From: Melioribacteraceae bacterium | Lineage (GTDB): Bacteria > Bacteroidota > Ignavibacteria > Ignavibacteriales > Melioribacteraceae | DNA: 11,043 bases | Direction: 5' to 3' | Assembly: GCA_015486905.1 (NCBI GenBank) | Contig: WFQV01000239.1 | Location: 1 to 11,043, forward strand | Shown here: positions 1 to 7,562 of the stretch, in pieces | Numbering within the stretch: the stretch's first letter is position 1 | Layout: the number at the start of each line of letters is the position of its first letter | Made by a program: the position numbers and the translations under genes | Notes under the pieces: model-generated | Seen by the model: the letters and a program-made list of their open reading frames with translations, nothing else | Databases searched by the model: none | Told to the model about the DNA's origin: nothing

Positions 1-2
1 AA

Positions 3-737
3 ACAATTGAGTACAAAAATGTTTCCTTTCACTACGACGATTCACCGGAGCTGGTTTTAAAAGATATTTCGTTTAAAATAAACAAAGGCGAAATCATTGC
101 AATTGTCGGAAGTTCGGGCGCAGGCAAATCCACATTGGTTGATTTGCTGCCACGCTTTTTCGACCCAATCGACGGAGCTATTTATTTTGACGGAATTGAT
201 TTAAGAAAAATTAAAATTGCCTCTTTGCGAAAACAGATTGGAATTGTAACTCAGGAAATTGTTTTGTTTAACGAAACAGTTAGCAAAAATATTGCTTACG
301 GACTCTCCGAATGTCCGATGGAGAAAATTGTCGAATCGGCAAAGGCGGCTAATGCACATAATTTTATTATTGAATTACCCAAAGGTTACGACACGGTAAT
401 AGGGGAAAGGGGAACAAAGCTCTCGGGCGGAGAAAGGCAAAGAATATCAATAGCGAGAGCCCTGTTGAAAAATCCCCCGATAATGATTTTTGACGAGGCA
501 ACCTCTTCTCTCGATAATGAATCCGAGGCTTTGGTACAGGAAGCAATTGAACGTTTGATGAACGACAGAACCACATTCGTAATTGCTCACCGGCTTAGTA
601 CCATTCGGAACGCCGACAGAATACTCGTGCTTGAAAACGGAACAATTGTTCAGGACGGCAAACATGATGAACTGTTGAGGGATGCCAAAGGAATTTACCG
701 GAAACTTTACGAGCTTCAATTTAGGAATCGAGAATGA
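3..737 (+). CDS. ABC exporter, C-terminal ATPase domain (MsbA-type), 5' partial
   Basis: This is the nucleotide-binding domain of a type IV ABC exporter, cut by the window edge; 244 residues are visible and the frame is open from base 3. Seen directly: Walker A GSSGAGKST at 108-134, Q-loop IGIVTQ near visible residue 84, signature LSGGERQ near 140-146, Walker B IMIFDEA near 160-166 and the switch histidine in VIAHRLS near 196. The order and spacing are those of MsbA/lipid-exporter half-transporters, which are usually about 580-600 residues with an N-terminal six-helix membrane domain, here outside the window. The domain looks catalytically complete. MsbA proteins use ATP to flip lipid A-core across the inner membrane; applying that substrate here is an inference from the coupled downstream ligase-like gene (ATGA overlap at 734-737). 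A different lipid, glycan or drug exporter of the same family remains possible. Confidence 0.9.
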   Translation, partial: TIEYKNVSFHYDDSPELVLKDISFKINKGEIIAIVGSSGAGKSTLVDLLPRFFDPIDGAIYFDGIDLRKIKIASLRKQIGIVTQEIVLFNETVSKNIAYGLSECPMEKIVESAKAANAHNFIIELPKGYDTVIGERGTKLSGGERQRISIARALLKNPPIMIFDEATSSLDNESEALVQEAIERLMNDRTTFVIAHRLSTIRNADRILVLENGTIVQDGKHDELLRDAKGIYRKLYELQFRNRE

Positions 738-2797
738 ATGATAATTCCCAAACATTAAAAATAATCGACAAGACAATCCTGGTTTTTGCTTTCATTTTTT
801 TTGCAAGTTTAACCAACTCGATTTTCTTAAACCAAATTGGATATTACGGTGCGTTGCTTTTTATGCTAATACGTTTTGCCGTTACTAAAAAAAATCCTTT
901 TCGCAAAACCGGCTTGGAAATTTTTTTCATTATCTTCCTAACCGCAGAATTACTCTCTGCAATTTTTTCCGTTGAACCACACCACGCATTTAATCTTTTC
1001 TTTCGAAGGCTTCTTTTAATTCCAACCGTTTACGTAATTTACTACGTAAGCGCAGAGGAGGAACGAGCTAAAAAATTTGTAAAAATTTTTATTATCTTCT
1101 CGGTTTTAAGTTCGGCTATTTATCTCTGGGATGCTTATTCTTTTTACATTCGCGGGCTGTTTCAACTAACCGGCTCGGGACCTTTCCTCTTCCATTATCC
1201 GATTACAACAAGTGAACTGTTTAGTTTTACCGCAATAATTTTGTTTGCTTTCTTTTTTGACGAAGAATTAAATGCAAAGAAAAAATGGCTGGTCGTGCTC
1301 TTCTTTTTAATTACTCTCCTTTCTTTATTAGCTACCTTTAAAAGAACAGGCTGGATTGGTTTCATTGTCGGCATTTTAATTGTGCTGATTTACAAAAAGA
1401 AATATTTCTACTTGACACTCTTTTTAATTTTAATTGTTGCTGCCGTACTTGTGGAAAAATCAAAAAGTGAGGTGATTTTTATTTCTTCACAAGGCAATAA
1501 ATTTGTTAAGGAAAAGACATTCAACACAAAAAGTCAAGCATTGGATTTGAACGTCCACAAAGGAAGTCTTTGGCTTGCCGACTACAACGACGGACTGTTG
1601 GAATTTAACGGAAATAAATTTGAACCTGTGTTCAAAGCGGAAAAGCCGGTTGTAGGTTTTAAGAATTGGAAGGACGATTACTACGTTGCCGAGCTTGTTG
1701 ACACCCGCTTTTCCCTTTTAAAAAAGAACGGTGAAAAATTTTCCAAGCTCGGTGAGTTCTTTTCTACCGGCTACACAAAGGATTTCGACATTATTAAGAA
1801 CGAGCTTTACATTCTTGATGTTGACAGCGGGCTTACGGTGTTTGCCAATCCTGAAAATTTAAAAGAGAAAAAGAACTATCCGCAAATAAAGAATTTCAAA
1901 AAGATTTTAACCTTTAAAAATTTTGTGGGATTCTTTTCCAAAGCCGAGGGAGTCTTGGTTTTTAATTTAAAGAATGGCCTGCCGAACAAACAAATATTTA
2001 AGTTCAAAGATAAAAACAAAACTTTGTTTGCCGATGCGTTGAGCGATATGCTTTTCTTACAAACGAGAGACCGGCTCGGATTAGTGGATTTAACCACAGC
2101 ACGGCATTCTCTTGTTAGTTTGAATCCTTCTCTGAAATTAAGAGAGATTTACGGGGGTGTAAAAATAGAGGGGCGCCTTTATTTAATTACTTTGGGTGGA
2201 GGGTGTTATTCAACGGATTATCCGCCGCAGAAAACTTTTAAATTGCGGAAGGAATTTAATTTGGGATTTAACCCCAAGTCCTTTGTGGTTTACCAAAATA
2301 AAATTGTAGCGACTTACGTAAAACGGAACCGGTTCACAACTATTTTCGACCCGAACATGCCGTCGAACGCAACAAGGATTTCACTTTGGACTGCAGGTGT
2401 TAAAATGTTCCTCGACCATCCGATTTTCGGTGTGGGTGATATTGATTTGGCAAAGCTTTACAAACAATACAAAAAGCCTTACGAAAAAGAAATTCAAGGA
2501 CATTTGCACAACAATTATTTTCACTTCCTTGCCATTTTAGGCGGAGTGGGTTTCATTGCGGTAATGTTGCTGTTCTGGAAAATTTTCATTGCTTTCGTTC
2601 AATCATATCGGGATACGGAGACGATACCCTTTGTTTCGTCCTTTAATCTCGGGGCTTTGGCGGTGTTTGTCTCTTTCTTGGTCGAAGGACTTTTCGAATG
2701 GAACTTCGGCGATCACGAAATTATTACGTTTATTTGGTTCGCACTCGGGATGGCATTTGCTTTTCGTGAAGTAACCGAAAGAAAGAAGGAAAGCTAA
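734..2797 (+). CDS. O-antigen ligase/polymerase-like membrane protein with propeller-like insert
   Basis: This 687-residue protein is assigned to the O-antigen ligase/Wzy (Wzy_C) superfamily. I count nine hydrophobic helices (near 12-30, 33-50, 61-79, 91-105, 116-132, 158-176, 184-201, 205-219, 224-240), a long loop, then three more (near 596-620, 635-652, 663-680). Lys/Arg clusters at 51-58, 182-184, 221-223 and the C-terminus fit an N-in, 12-helix topology with the loop after TM9 in the periplasm, as in WaaL. Family motifs follow: R548 with LW 551-552, HPIFGVG 562-568 and HLHNNY 590-595, matching the conserved Arg and His region of ligases. Between TM9 and R548 lie about 300 residues, far more than usual, forming propeller-like repeats. 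ATG 734 overlaps the ABC gene stop and has AGGA seven bases upstream, suggesting translational coupling. Ligase (WaaL-type) or polymerase (Wzy) cannot be decided; the MsbA-like partner favours ligase. Confidence 0.82.
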   Translation: MNDNSQTLKIIDKTILVFAFIFFASLTNSIFLNQIGYYGALLFMLIRFAVTKKNPFRKTGLEIFFIIFLTAELLSAIFSVEPHHAFNLFFRRLLLIPTVYVIYYVSAEEERAKKFVKIFIIFSVLSSAIYLWDAYSFYIRGLFQLTGSGPFLFHYPITTSELFSFTAIILFAFFFDEELNAKKKWLVVLFFLITLLSLLATFKRTGWIGFIVGILIVLIYKKKYFYLTLFLILIVAAVLVEKSKSEVIFISSQGNKFVKEKTFNTKSQALDLNVHKGSLWLADYNDGLLEFNGNKFEPVFKAEKPVVGFKNWKDDYYVAELVDTRFSLLKKNGEKFSKLGEFFSTGYTKDFDIIKNELYILDVDSGLTVFANPENLKEKKNYPQIKNFKKILTFKNFVGFFSKAEGVLVFNLKNGLPNKQIFKFKDKNKTLFADALSDMLFLQTRDRLGLVDLTTARHSLVSLNPSLKLREIYGGVKIEGRLYLITLGGGCYSTDYPPQKTFKLRKEFNLGFNPKSFVVYQNKIVATYVKRNRFTTIFDPNMPSNATRISLWTAGVKMFLDHPIFGVGDIDLAKLYKQYKKPYEKEIQGHLHNNYFHFLAILGGVGFIAVMLLFWKIFIAFVQSYRDTETIPFVSSFNLGALAVFVSFLVEGLFEWNFGDHEIITFIWFALGMAFAFREVTERKKES
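1538..2353 (+). other. Seven-unit propeller-like domain inserted in the ligase periplasmic loop
   Basis: Residues about 269-540 of the membrane protein lack hydrophobic helices and consist of alternating beta-strand-like stretches and polar turns. A recurring second-strand core can be aligned by eye: LWLAD 279, YYVAE 316, LYILD 358, VGFFS 398, LFLQT 440, LYLIT 482 and IVATY 524. The steps are 37, 42, 40, 42, 42 and 42 residues. The first unit (GSLWLADYNDGLLEF, 277-291) resembles the two-component-regulator propeller repeat, with a Gly-x-Leu-Trp start and an Asp-Gly-Leu turn. Later units have diverged strongly. Seven units of this length fit a seven-bladed beta-propeller, predicted to sit on the periplasmic face. 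The fold assignment is inference. Confidence 0.6.
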
Positions 2798-4197
2798 GCT
2801 CCTCTGTTCTTCCCGCTTAAAGTTTGTAAAAAGGTTTCGGTAATTATTTGGATGTCCAGCCATAAAGACCAATTCTCAATGTACCAAATATCGTATTCAA
2901 CTCTTTTCTTCGTTCTGACTTTGTTAAGGTTAAAATCCAGCACATCTCCGCGCAAACCGTGAACTTGTGCCCAGCCTGTAATACCGGGCTTAATGCGGTT
3001 ACGCAATTTGATTTCCTCAACCATCTCTTTGTAAGTTTCATTGAAAGGGATAGGGTGGGGACGCGGTCCCACAAGAGACATGTTTCCGATCAACACGTTA
3101 ATGAACTGGGGTAACTCGTCGAGATTTGTTTTCCTCAGAAAATGCCCCGTTCCGGTGATTCTTTTATCACCTTCGAAAGCCGGAGCGTTGGAATCCTTCT
3201 GTTTGCTTGCTTCAACGGTCATTGTGCGGAATTTAAAAACCTTAATGATTTTCTCATTTGCTCCCACTCTTTCCTGTACGAAAAATGCGGGACCTTTGGA
3301 ATCGAGTTTAATTAATAAAGCAAGTAAAGGCAAAAGCCACCAAAGGATGAAAATAAAAGCAAGCCCAGCGAAGGTTAAATCGAAAATTCTTTTGACAAAC
3401 CTTGCCTGAGCCTCTTCCAAAGGTGTGGTTCGCACCGATATTATTGGGAAATCTCCAAATAGACTAATGCTGTATTGCTTGGAAAGGAACTTGAAATAGT
3501 CGGGGATGATGTAAGTATTGACCGCATTGTTGTCGCATTTTTTAATTACCTCGTCCAAGAGTTTGAACTTCTCTAAAGGGAGTGCAATTATTGCGTCGGT
3601 TACCGAATACTTGGAAATTACAGTCTCAACATCTTGAGTTTTCCCTATTATTTCCTCGTTGGAAATCTTCTGTTCGTCCGTAACAAAGCCTAAAAATTTA
3701 AAACCGAACTCCGGGTTTTCGGTTAATAGTTTCTCGAAATTTTTTGCAACCTCGCCGTAGCCTATTATTATTGTACGACGTGCGTTCTTTTCCTGTTGGC
3801 GGACTTTTCTTAAAATTGATTGGAAAATGTAGTGTTTGATTGAAACGGTTAGCGTTAGAAAAATAGCGTAAAACAAAGTAAAGTTACGTGTGAACAAAAG
3901 CTCTTTAGTGAAGAAGACGTAAAAGACCGCAAACAGTAATTGTATTATTCCGTTCTTTAAAATAATAATGAAGGAAGTGGAAAACACCCTTGTGTTAAAA
4001 TCGTCGTAAAGTTTTGTGTAACGTGTTGTCGAATACCACAGAACATTTGCCAAGACGAGCAGAACAAACAAGCCGCTTTTTGAAAGGAACAACTCCCACG
4101 ATTGTGCTAAAATTCCGGCGGCAACAAAACTTGCATTCAGTAAAATTAAGTCTGTTACTAATCGTAAGTTGTGAATTGTCTTCCGGTTTGCAATCAT
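2794..4197 (-). CDS. Undecaprenyl-phosphate sugar phosphotransferase (WcaJ-like initiator)
   Basis: This 467-residue protein is a polyprenyl glycosylphosphotransferase of the WcaJ/WbaP type. It starts lipid-linked glycan assembly by moving a sugar-1-phosphate from a nucleotide sugar to undecaprenyl phosphate at the cytoplasmic face. Four hydrophobic segments occupy residues 13-125. A Rossmann-like middle domain begins at TIIIGYGEVA (142-151). The catalytic bacterial sugar transferase domain covers about 267-462: KRIFDL 269-274, a re-entrant hydrophobic helix 275-296, KVFKFRTM 319-326, LDELPQ 359-364 with the Asp-Glu pair, SLVGPRP 374-380 and KPGITGWAQV 403-412. Length and domain order are those of complete family members. 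It starts at ATG 4197, one base after the preceding gene's stop, and is the last gene of the operon. Its TAG stop overlaps the stop of the convergent membrane-protein gene. Glucose is the usual sugar for WcaJ-like enzymes, but specificity cannot be read here. Confidence 0.93.
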   Translation of the reverse strand: MIANRKTIHNLRLVTDLILLNASFVAAGILAQSWELFLSKSGLFVLLVLANVLWYSTTRYTKLYDDFNTRVFSTSFIIILKNGIIQLLFAVFYVFFTKELLFTRNFTLFYAIFLTLTVSIKHYIFQSILRKVRQQEKNARRTIIIGYGEVAKNFEKLLTENPEFGFKFLGFVTDEQKISNEEIIGKTQDVETVISKYSVTDAIIALPLEKFKLLDEVIKKCDNNAVNTYIIPDYFKFLSKQYSISLFGDFPIISVRTTPLEEAQARFVKRIFDLTFAGLAFIFILWWLLPLLALLIKLDSKGPAFFVQERVGANEKIIKVFKFRTMTVEASKQKDSNAPAFEGDKRITGTGHFLRKTNLDELPQFINVLIGNMSLVGPRPHPIPFNETYKEMVEEIKLRNRIKPGITGWAQVHGLRGDVLDFNLNKVRTKKRVEYDIWYIENWSLWLDIQIITETFLQTLSGKNRGA

Positions 4198-4198
4198 T

Positions 4199-5323
4199 TT
4201 AAATTGTCTTCCCGAAAAATATTTTGTATTTGTTTTCGACGAATTCTTTTATCTGCAGTTCGAAATTCTTGCGGGAATATTTTTGTGCCGTTTTCGAGAT
4301 GTACTCCGGTTCAAAGGAAGCATCGTTTTTCTCAAAATTTTTAACTGCATTAATTACCGCTTCCGGTTCTTGCCTGTCGAAAAGAATTCCGGTTTTAAAT
4401 TGTTCTACGGTTTCCGACGCACCACCCACAGCGTAAGCAATTACAGGAGTACCGCAAGCAAGCGCTTCGACGATGGTAATTCCGAAATCTTCCTCGGCAC
4501 CGAAAAGGAATGCTTTCGCTTTGGAAATGTAATCGATCAGCTTTTCGTAAGGCTGGCGGGGTAAGAACTCAATATTGCCGGACGCAAAAGATTTTAGCTT
4601 TTTCTCGTCGGGACCTTCACCGATTACGATTAATTTCTTATCAGGCATTTGCGAAAATGCACGCACGATTAAATCCACCCGTTTGTAAGGTACGTAACGT
4701 GCGGCGGTTAAATAATAATCTTCCTTTGTATTGCTAAAGACGCACTTGTCCACATCAACGGGCGGGTAAATTACGGTCGAGTCTCTTCCGTAAATTTTTT
4801 TGATTCTCTTTGCCACGTGCTTCGAATTTGCAATGAAATAATCTACGCGGTTGGTTGTGGTGTAATCCCAAATACGTAGTTTGTGTAATGTGTTGCGAAT
4901 GTAAAAACCTTTTAATCCCCCTTTTATTCCTGATTCTTTTAAATATTGGTGGTACAAATCCCAAGCGTATCGCATCGGAGTGTGGCAGTAAGAAATGTGG
5001 AGTTGATTTGCTCCCGTTACTACGCCTTTACCAATGGAATGTGAACTTGAAAGAACAACTTCATATTCCGACAAATCGAGCTGTTCAATTGCAAGCGGAA
5101 ACCAGGGTAAGTAAATACGATGATTGCGGGATGCGAAGGGAAGCCTTTGAATAAATGTTGTTACCGGTTTTTTGTTACCCATTATTTTCCGCCGGTCGCT
5201 GTCGGTTAAAAAATCCGCTAAGGTGTAAATAGGAGCTTCCTGCCAAATATTATTGAAAGACTCCACGACTCTTTCCGAGCCGTGGTAGCCTAAAAACCAA
5301 TCATGTACAATTCCAATATTCAC
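4199..5323 (-). CDS. GT4-family glycosyltransferase (WbaZ-like)
   Basis: This is a 374-residue GT-B fold glycosyltransferase of family GT4, a retaining enzyme using a nucleotide-sugar donor. The N-terminus NIGIVHDW (2-9) with GSERV (15-19) and the block SYCHTPMRYAWD (111-122) are characteristic of a mannosyltransferase-like GT4 subgroup found in O-antigen and exopolysaccharide clusters. The donor domain shows RYVPYKRVD (209-217), GEGP (235-238) and the EX7E motif, E278 and E286 in EDFGITIVE, followed by ALACGTPVIAY. The protein looks complete. The start is GTG 5323: homologues begin at this point, and GAGGA lies seven bases upstream, although the gap to the previous gene is 46 bases, the largest in the operon. 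It probably adds one sugar to the undecaprenyl-linked intermediate. Mannose is only a guess from family resemblance. Confidence 0.92.
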   Translation of the reverse strand: MNIGIVHDWFLGYHGSERVVESFNNIWQEAPIYTLADFLTDSDRRKIMGNKKPVTTFIQRLPFASRNHRIYLPWFPLAIEQLDLSEYEVVLSSSHSIGKGVVTGANQLHISYCHTPMRYAWDLYHQYLKESGIKGGLKGFYIRNTLHKLRIWDYTTTNRVDYFIANSKHVAKRIKKIYGRDSTVIYPPVDVDKCVFSNTKEDYYLTAARYVPYKRVDLIVRAFSQMPDKKLIVIGEGPDEKKLKSFASGNIEFLPRQPYEKLIDYISKAKAFLFGAEEDFGITIVEALACGTPVIAYAVGGASETVEQFKTGILFDRQEPEAVINAVKNFEKNDASFEPEYISKTAQKYSRKNFELQIKEFVENKYKIFFGKTI

Positions 5324-5330
5324 AAATTCG

Positions 5331-5335
5331 TCCTC
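5331..5335 (-). promoter_or_regulatory. Ribosome binding site fixing a GTG start
   Basis: GAGGA on the minus strand lies seven bases before GTG 5323, in the 46-base gap between two glycosyltransferase genes. With the conserved N-terminus beginning exactly at this codon, it supports GTG as the start. Confidence 0.7.
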
Positions 5336-5369
5336 GAATTAAAATTTAAAAATAGTAAGAAAATAATAA

Positions 5370-6422
5370 TTAGTCCCTGAGCTCCTTTATTATTTCGGTA
5401 AGTCTGTCGGTAGATTTTTCCCAACTGAAACGTTTAACGTTCTCAAAACCCTTTTGGATTAACGCTTTTCTCAATTCGTTGTCTTTCAACAATTTGGTAA
5501 TTGCTTTTTCAATCGACTCGATTTTTTGCGGTTGAACGTAAAGGGAGGCGTCGGCACACACTTCGGGAAGACTTGCCGTATCGGAGACGATAGTCGGGCA
5601 GCCGAACTTCATTGCCTCCAAAGGTGGAATTCCAAAACCTTCGTAGAGTGAAGGGAAGACAAACATTTCAGCATTGGAATAAAGGGAAGCCAAATCCTCA
5701 TCGTTTGCTTTACCCCAGTAAATAATATTTTCCGCATCCGGTAGTTCTTCGGCATTGTTAAAAATTTTATTTGAAATACCTACTATTACAAGTTTAATAT
5801 CTTTTCGATTTAATTTTTGAAATGCTTTAATTAGAGCAAAAATATTTTTCCTCGGGTCGAGCGAAGAAACGGTAAGAATGTATTTGCCCGGGATTAACGG
5901 CTTTGTGGTCTCGGGCTTTTCAAAGCCAACGGCGTTGTAAATAATCTCTATTCTTTTGTCTCCAAATTTTAACAAACGCTTGATTTCACTCCTTGAGAAT
6001 TCGCTAACGGTTAAAACGGCTTTACTCCTCCGTGCCGATAACGGGGTAAAAGTAGAGTAATAGTAGGCGTAAAGTTTTGAAAACCATTCAGGGTTACGAA
6101 CAAACGAAAGGTCATGGATTGTGATTATTTTGTTAGAATAAAAAATTGGTCCGACGGAGTTGAAGTTCAATAATAACGGGCTACCGAGCCTTTTAAGGTA
6201 AAATGGAAGTTCGGTCTGTTCCCAAACATGTGAGGATGTTTTTCCGAATGTAACCGCTTCCAATTCATCTGCCAAATCCAAATGGATAACGTTTGCGGGC
6301 GACACGAATTTAACTTCAAGCCGGTCTTTAAGTCGGCGAGAAAGCTCAATGCCGAACCTTTGAACTCCGGTTATGTCTTGAGTTAAGAATCTTGCATTTA
6401 CAACAATAAAATTATTATTCAA
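5370..6422 (-). CDS. GT4-family glycosyltransferase (MtfB-like)
   Basis: This 350-residue GT4-type, GT-B fold glycosyltransferase differs in subgroup from its downstream neighbour. The N-terminus reads VNARFLTQDITGVQRF (8-23), a block typical of mannosyltransferase B-like enzymes in O-antigen clusters, followed by WEQTELP (67-73) and TIHDLSF (101-107). The donor-binding half has SSLDPRKN (186-193), VFPSLYEGFG (255-264), the EX7E glutamates E261 and E269, and CPTIVSDTASLPEV (275-288). Size and motif order indicate a complete enzyme. The start is TTG 6422, preceded by AGGGAG; no ATG lies between it and the first conserved residues. The first eight bases overlap the end of the upstream glycosyltransferase gene, so translation is probably coupled. 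Its role is one sugar addition to the lipid-linked oligosaccharide; the donor sugar is unknown. Confidence 0.92.
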   Translation of the reverse strand: MNNNFIVVNARFLTQDITGVQRFGIELSRRLKDRLEVKFVSPANVIHLDLADELEAVTFGKTSSHVWEQTELPFYLKRLGSPLLLNFNSVGPIFYSNKIITIHDLSFVRNPEWFSKLYAYYYSTFTPLSARRSKAVLTVSEFSRSEIKRLLKFGDKRIEIIYNAVGFEKPETTKPLIPGKYILTVSSLDPRKNIFALIKAFQKLNRKDIKLVIVGISNKIFNNAEELPDAENIIYWGKANDEDLASLYSNAEMFVFPSLYEGFGIPPLEAMKFGCPTIVSDTASLPEVCADASLYVQPQKIESIEKAITKLLKDNELRKALIQKGFENVKRFSWEKSTDRLTEIIKELRD

Positions 6423-7560
6423 TGTTCTCCCTAAATGTTTTTAAGATGTTTTCCCAATCGTATTTGCTCGCAAATTCTCTGAGCTTTGTTTTGTCTTGCT
6501 GTGCAAGCGCATTATCCAATTGCCGGCAGAATTCATCCGGCGTTTTGTATGTTAAAATCGGAAGGTTAATTAATTCAAGTTCTTTCCAAACGGGTGCAAC
6601 CACCGGAAGCCCGGCGGCTAAGTATTGGTAAAGTTTTAACGGGTTAACAAAATCAATCAACTCTTTTTTCTCTTTTATGTTGTAGGGAATTATTCCTGCC
6701 TGCGAATGTAAAAGATAATTCGGAAGTTTGTCGTAGGGAACTGTTCCCAGTGTGTAAACGTTTTTAAGATTGTTAAAGGAAGATTTTAAATGCTTGCCGT
6801 TTCCAATAATCACGAAGGAATAATCCGGTCTTTGAAATGCCGCATGCTTAATAATATTAGCGTCAAAGCGCTTTTCCGTTTCGCCGATGTAAATAATTCG
6901 AGGCTTTGGAATTGTCTTGTATTCCAATGGTTCTTCCGAATATGTGTCTGAAAATTTTTGGAAATCAACACCGTTGGGCAAGTAAATTTTCTCCTTGATT
7001 TTGTATTGAGAAATTCTTTCACCGTTTAACATTGAAGAATAAAAAACTGTGTCAACATTTTCGGCAATTTCTTTTTCCGCTTTCTTTATTGCAGTAGAAG
7101 ATTCACCGTAACCGGAGAAGTAATCGGGAATTCTAAGAGCGGATTTTTTGTATTTTATTTTTTGTAACCAAAACGGCTGGCGGACGGTATCGAAATAAAG
7201 CAAGTCAACTTCGGCGAAGCCTTTCTCATTAATTAATTTGAAAGCATTGGGGAAAGAAAATCTTTGCCAATTTTTTAAGATAAAATACGAATTAAAAAAA
7301 GGAAGATTAAAATATGGTAGAAAAGTAAATGGAACGTAAGCAAAAAGAGAGTTCTTAATTTCTAAGGGTTCTTTATTAAGTTGATTTCTCTCTTTAAGAA
7401 AAAGCGAATTCGGATTAAAAAAATGAAAAGGTGAAATCGGTTCCGAAACAAAAGCAATTTGCCAGCCCTCGCGGATTAAAAATCCCGCAATAATATGTGT
7501 GCCCACCCGGTAGGGTGAAGTCCAATGATTCGCCGATATGAACAAAGCTTTTTTCGACAT
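6415..7560 (-). CDS. GT-B glycosyltransferase, divergent (possibly GumK-like)
   Basis: This 381-residue protein has the layout of a GT-B glycosyltransferase but is more divergent than its neighbours. It opens with KALFISANHWTSPYRVG (4-20), has an N-terminal acceptor half to about residue 190, then LPNGVDFQKF (194-203), RIIYIGETEKRFD (221-233), VIIGNGKHL (250-258) and the donor-site block NPLKLYQYLAAGLPVV (306-321). The last block, with a Lys where GT4 enzymes have the first EX7E Glu, resembles glucuronosyltransferase GumK-type and related proteins, so GlcA transfer is one possibility. That is a guess. It starts at ATG 7560, two bases after the methyltransferase stop, and its 3' end overlaps the next gene by eight bases. 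It presumably adds one residue of the repeat unit. The assignment as a glycosyltransferase is firm; subfamily and sugar are not. Confidence 0.85.
   Translation of the reverse strand: MSKKALFISANHWTSPYRVGTHIIAGFLIREGWQIAFVSEPISPFHFFNPNSLFLKERNQLNKEPLEIKNSLFAYVPFTFLPYFNLPFFNSYFILKNWQRFSFPNAFKLINEKGFAEVDLLYFDTVRQPFWLQKIKYKKSALRIPDYFSGYGESSTAIKKAEKEIAENVDTVFYSSMLNGERISQYKIKEKIYLPNGVDFQKFSDTYSEEPLEYKTIPKPRIIYIGETEKRFDANIIKHAAFQRPDYSFVIIGNGKHLKSSFNNLKNVYTLGTVPYDKLPNYLLHSQAGIIPYNIKEKKELIDFVNPLKLYQYLAAGLPVVAPVWKELELINLPILTYKTPDEFCRQLDNALAQQDKTKLREFASKYDWENILKTFRENIE
6427..6432 (-). promoter_or_regulatory. Ribosome binding site fixing a TTG start
   Basis: AGGGAG on the minus strand sits four bases before TTG 6422, inside the 3' end of the upstream gene. 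The spacing is a little short, but no better start exists before the conserved N-terminal block. Confidence 0.6.
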
Positions 7561-7562
7561 AG

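Noticed and set aside
135..737. TTG 135 as the start of the ABC ATPase gene
   Set aside because: The complete Walker A motif and about 44 residues of typical ATPase-domain sequence lie upstream in the same open frame, so the gene enters from outside the window.
447..776. Open frame on the minus strand opposite the ABC ATPase
   Set aside because: It lies almost wholly antisense to a well-conserved ATPase domain, has no recognisable motif and crosses the junction of two real genes.
1469..2353. Propeller-like stretch as a separate gene or a fusion by sequencing error
   Set aside because: The frame is continuous from 734 to 2797 with no stop, and helices plus ligase motifs continue on both sides with a consistent 12-helix topology.
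2780..2840. Rho-independent terminator between the convergent genes
   Set aside because: The stops overlap and the sequence around them shows no GC-rich stem followed by a T run on either strand.
3041..3409. 122-residue plus-strand open frame inside the sugar transferase gene
   Set aside because: It mirrors the conserved catalytic domain on the other strand and its translation has no family features or plausible start context.
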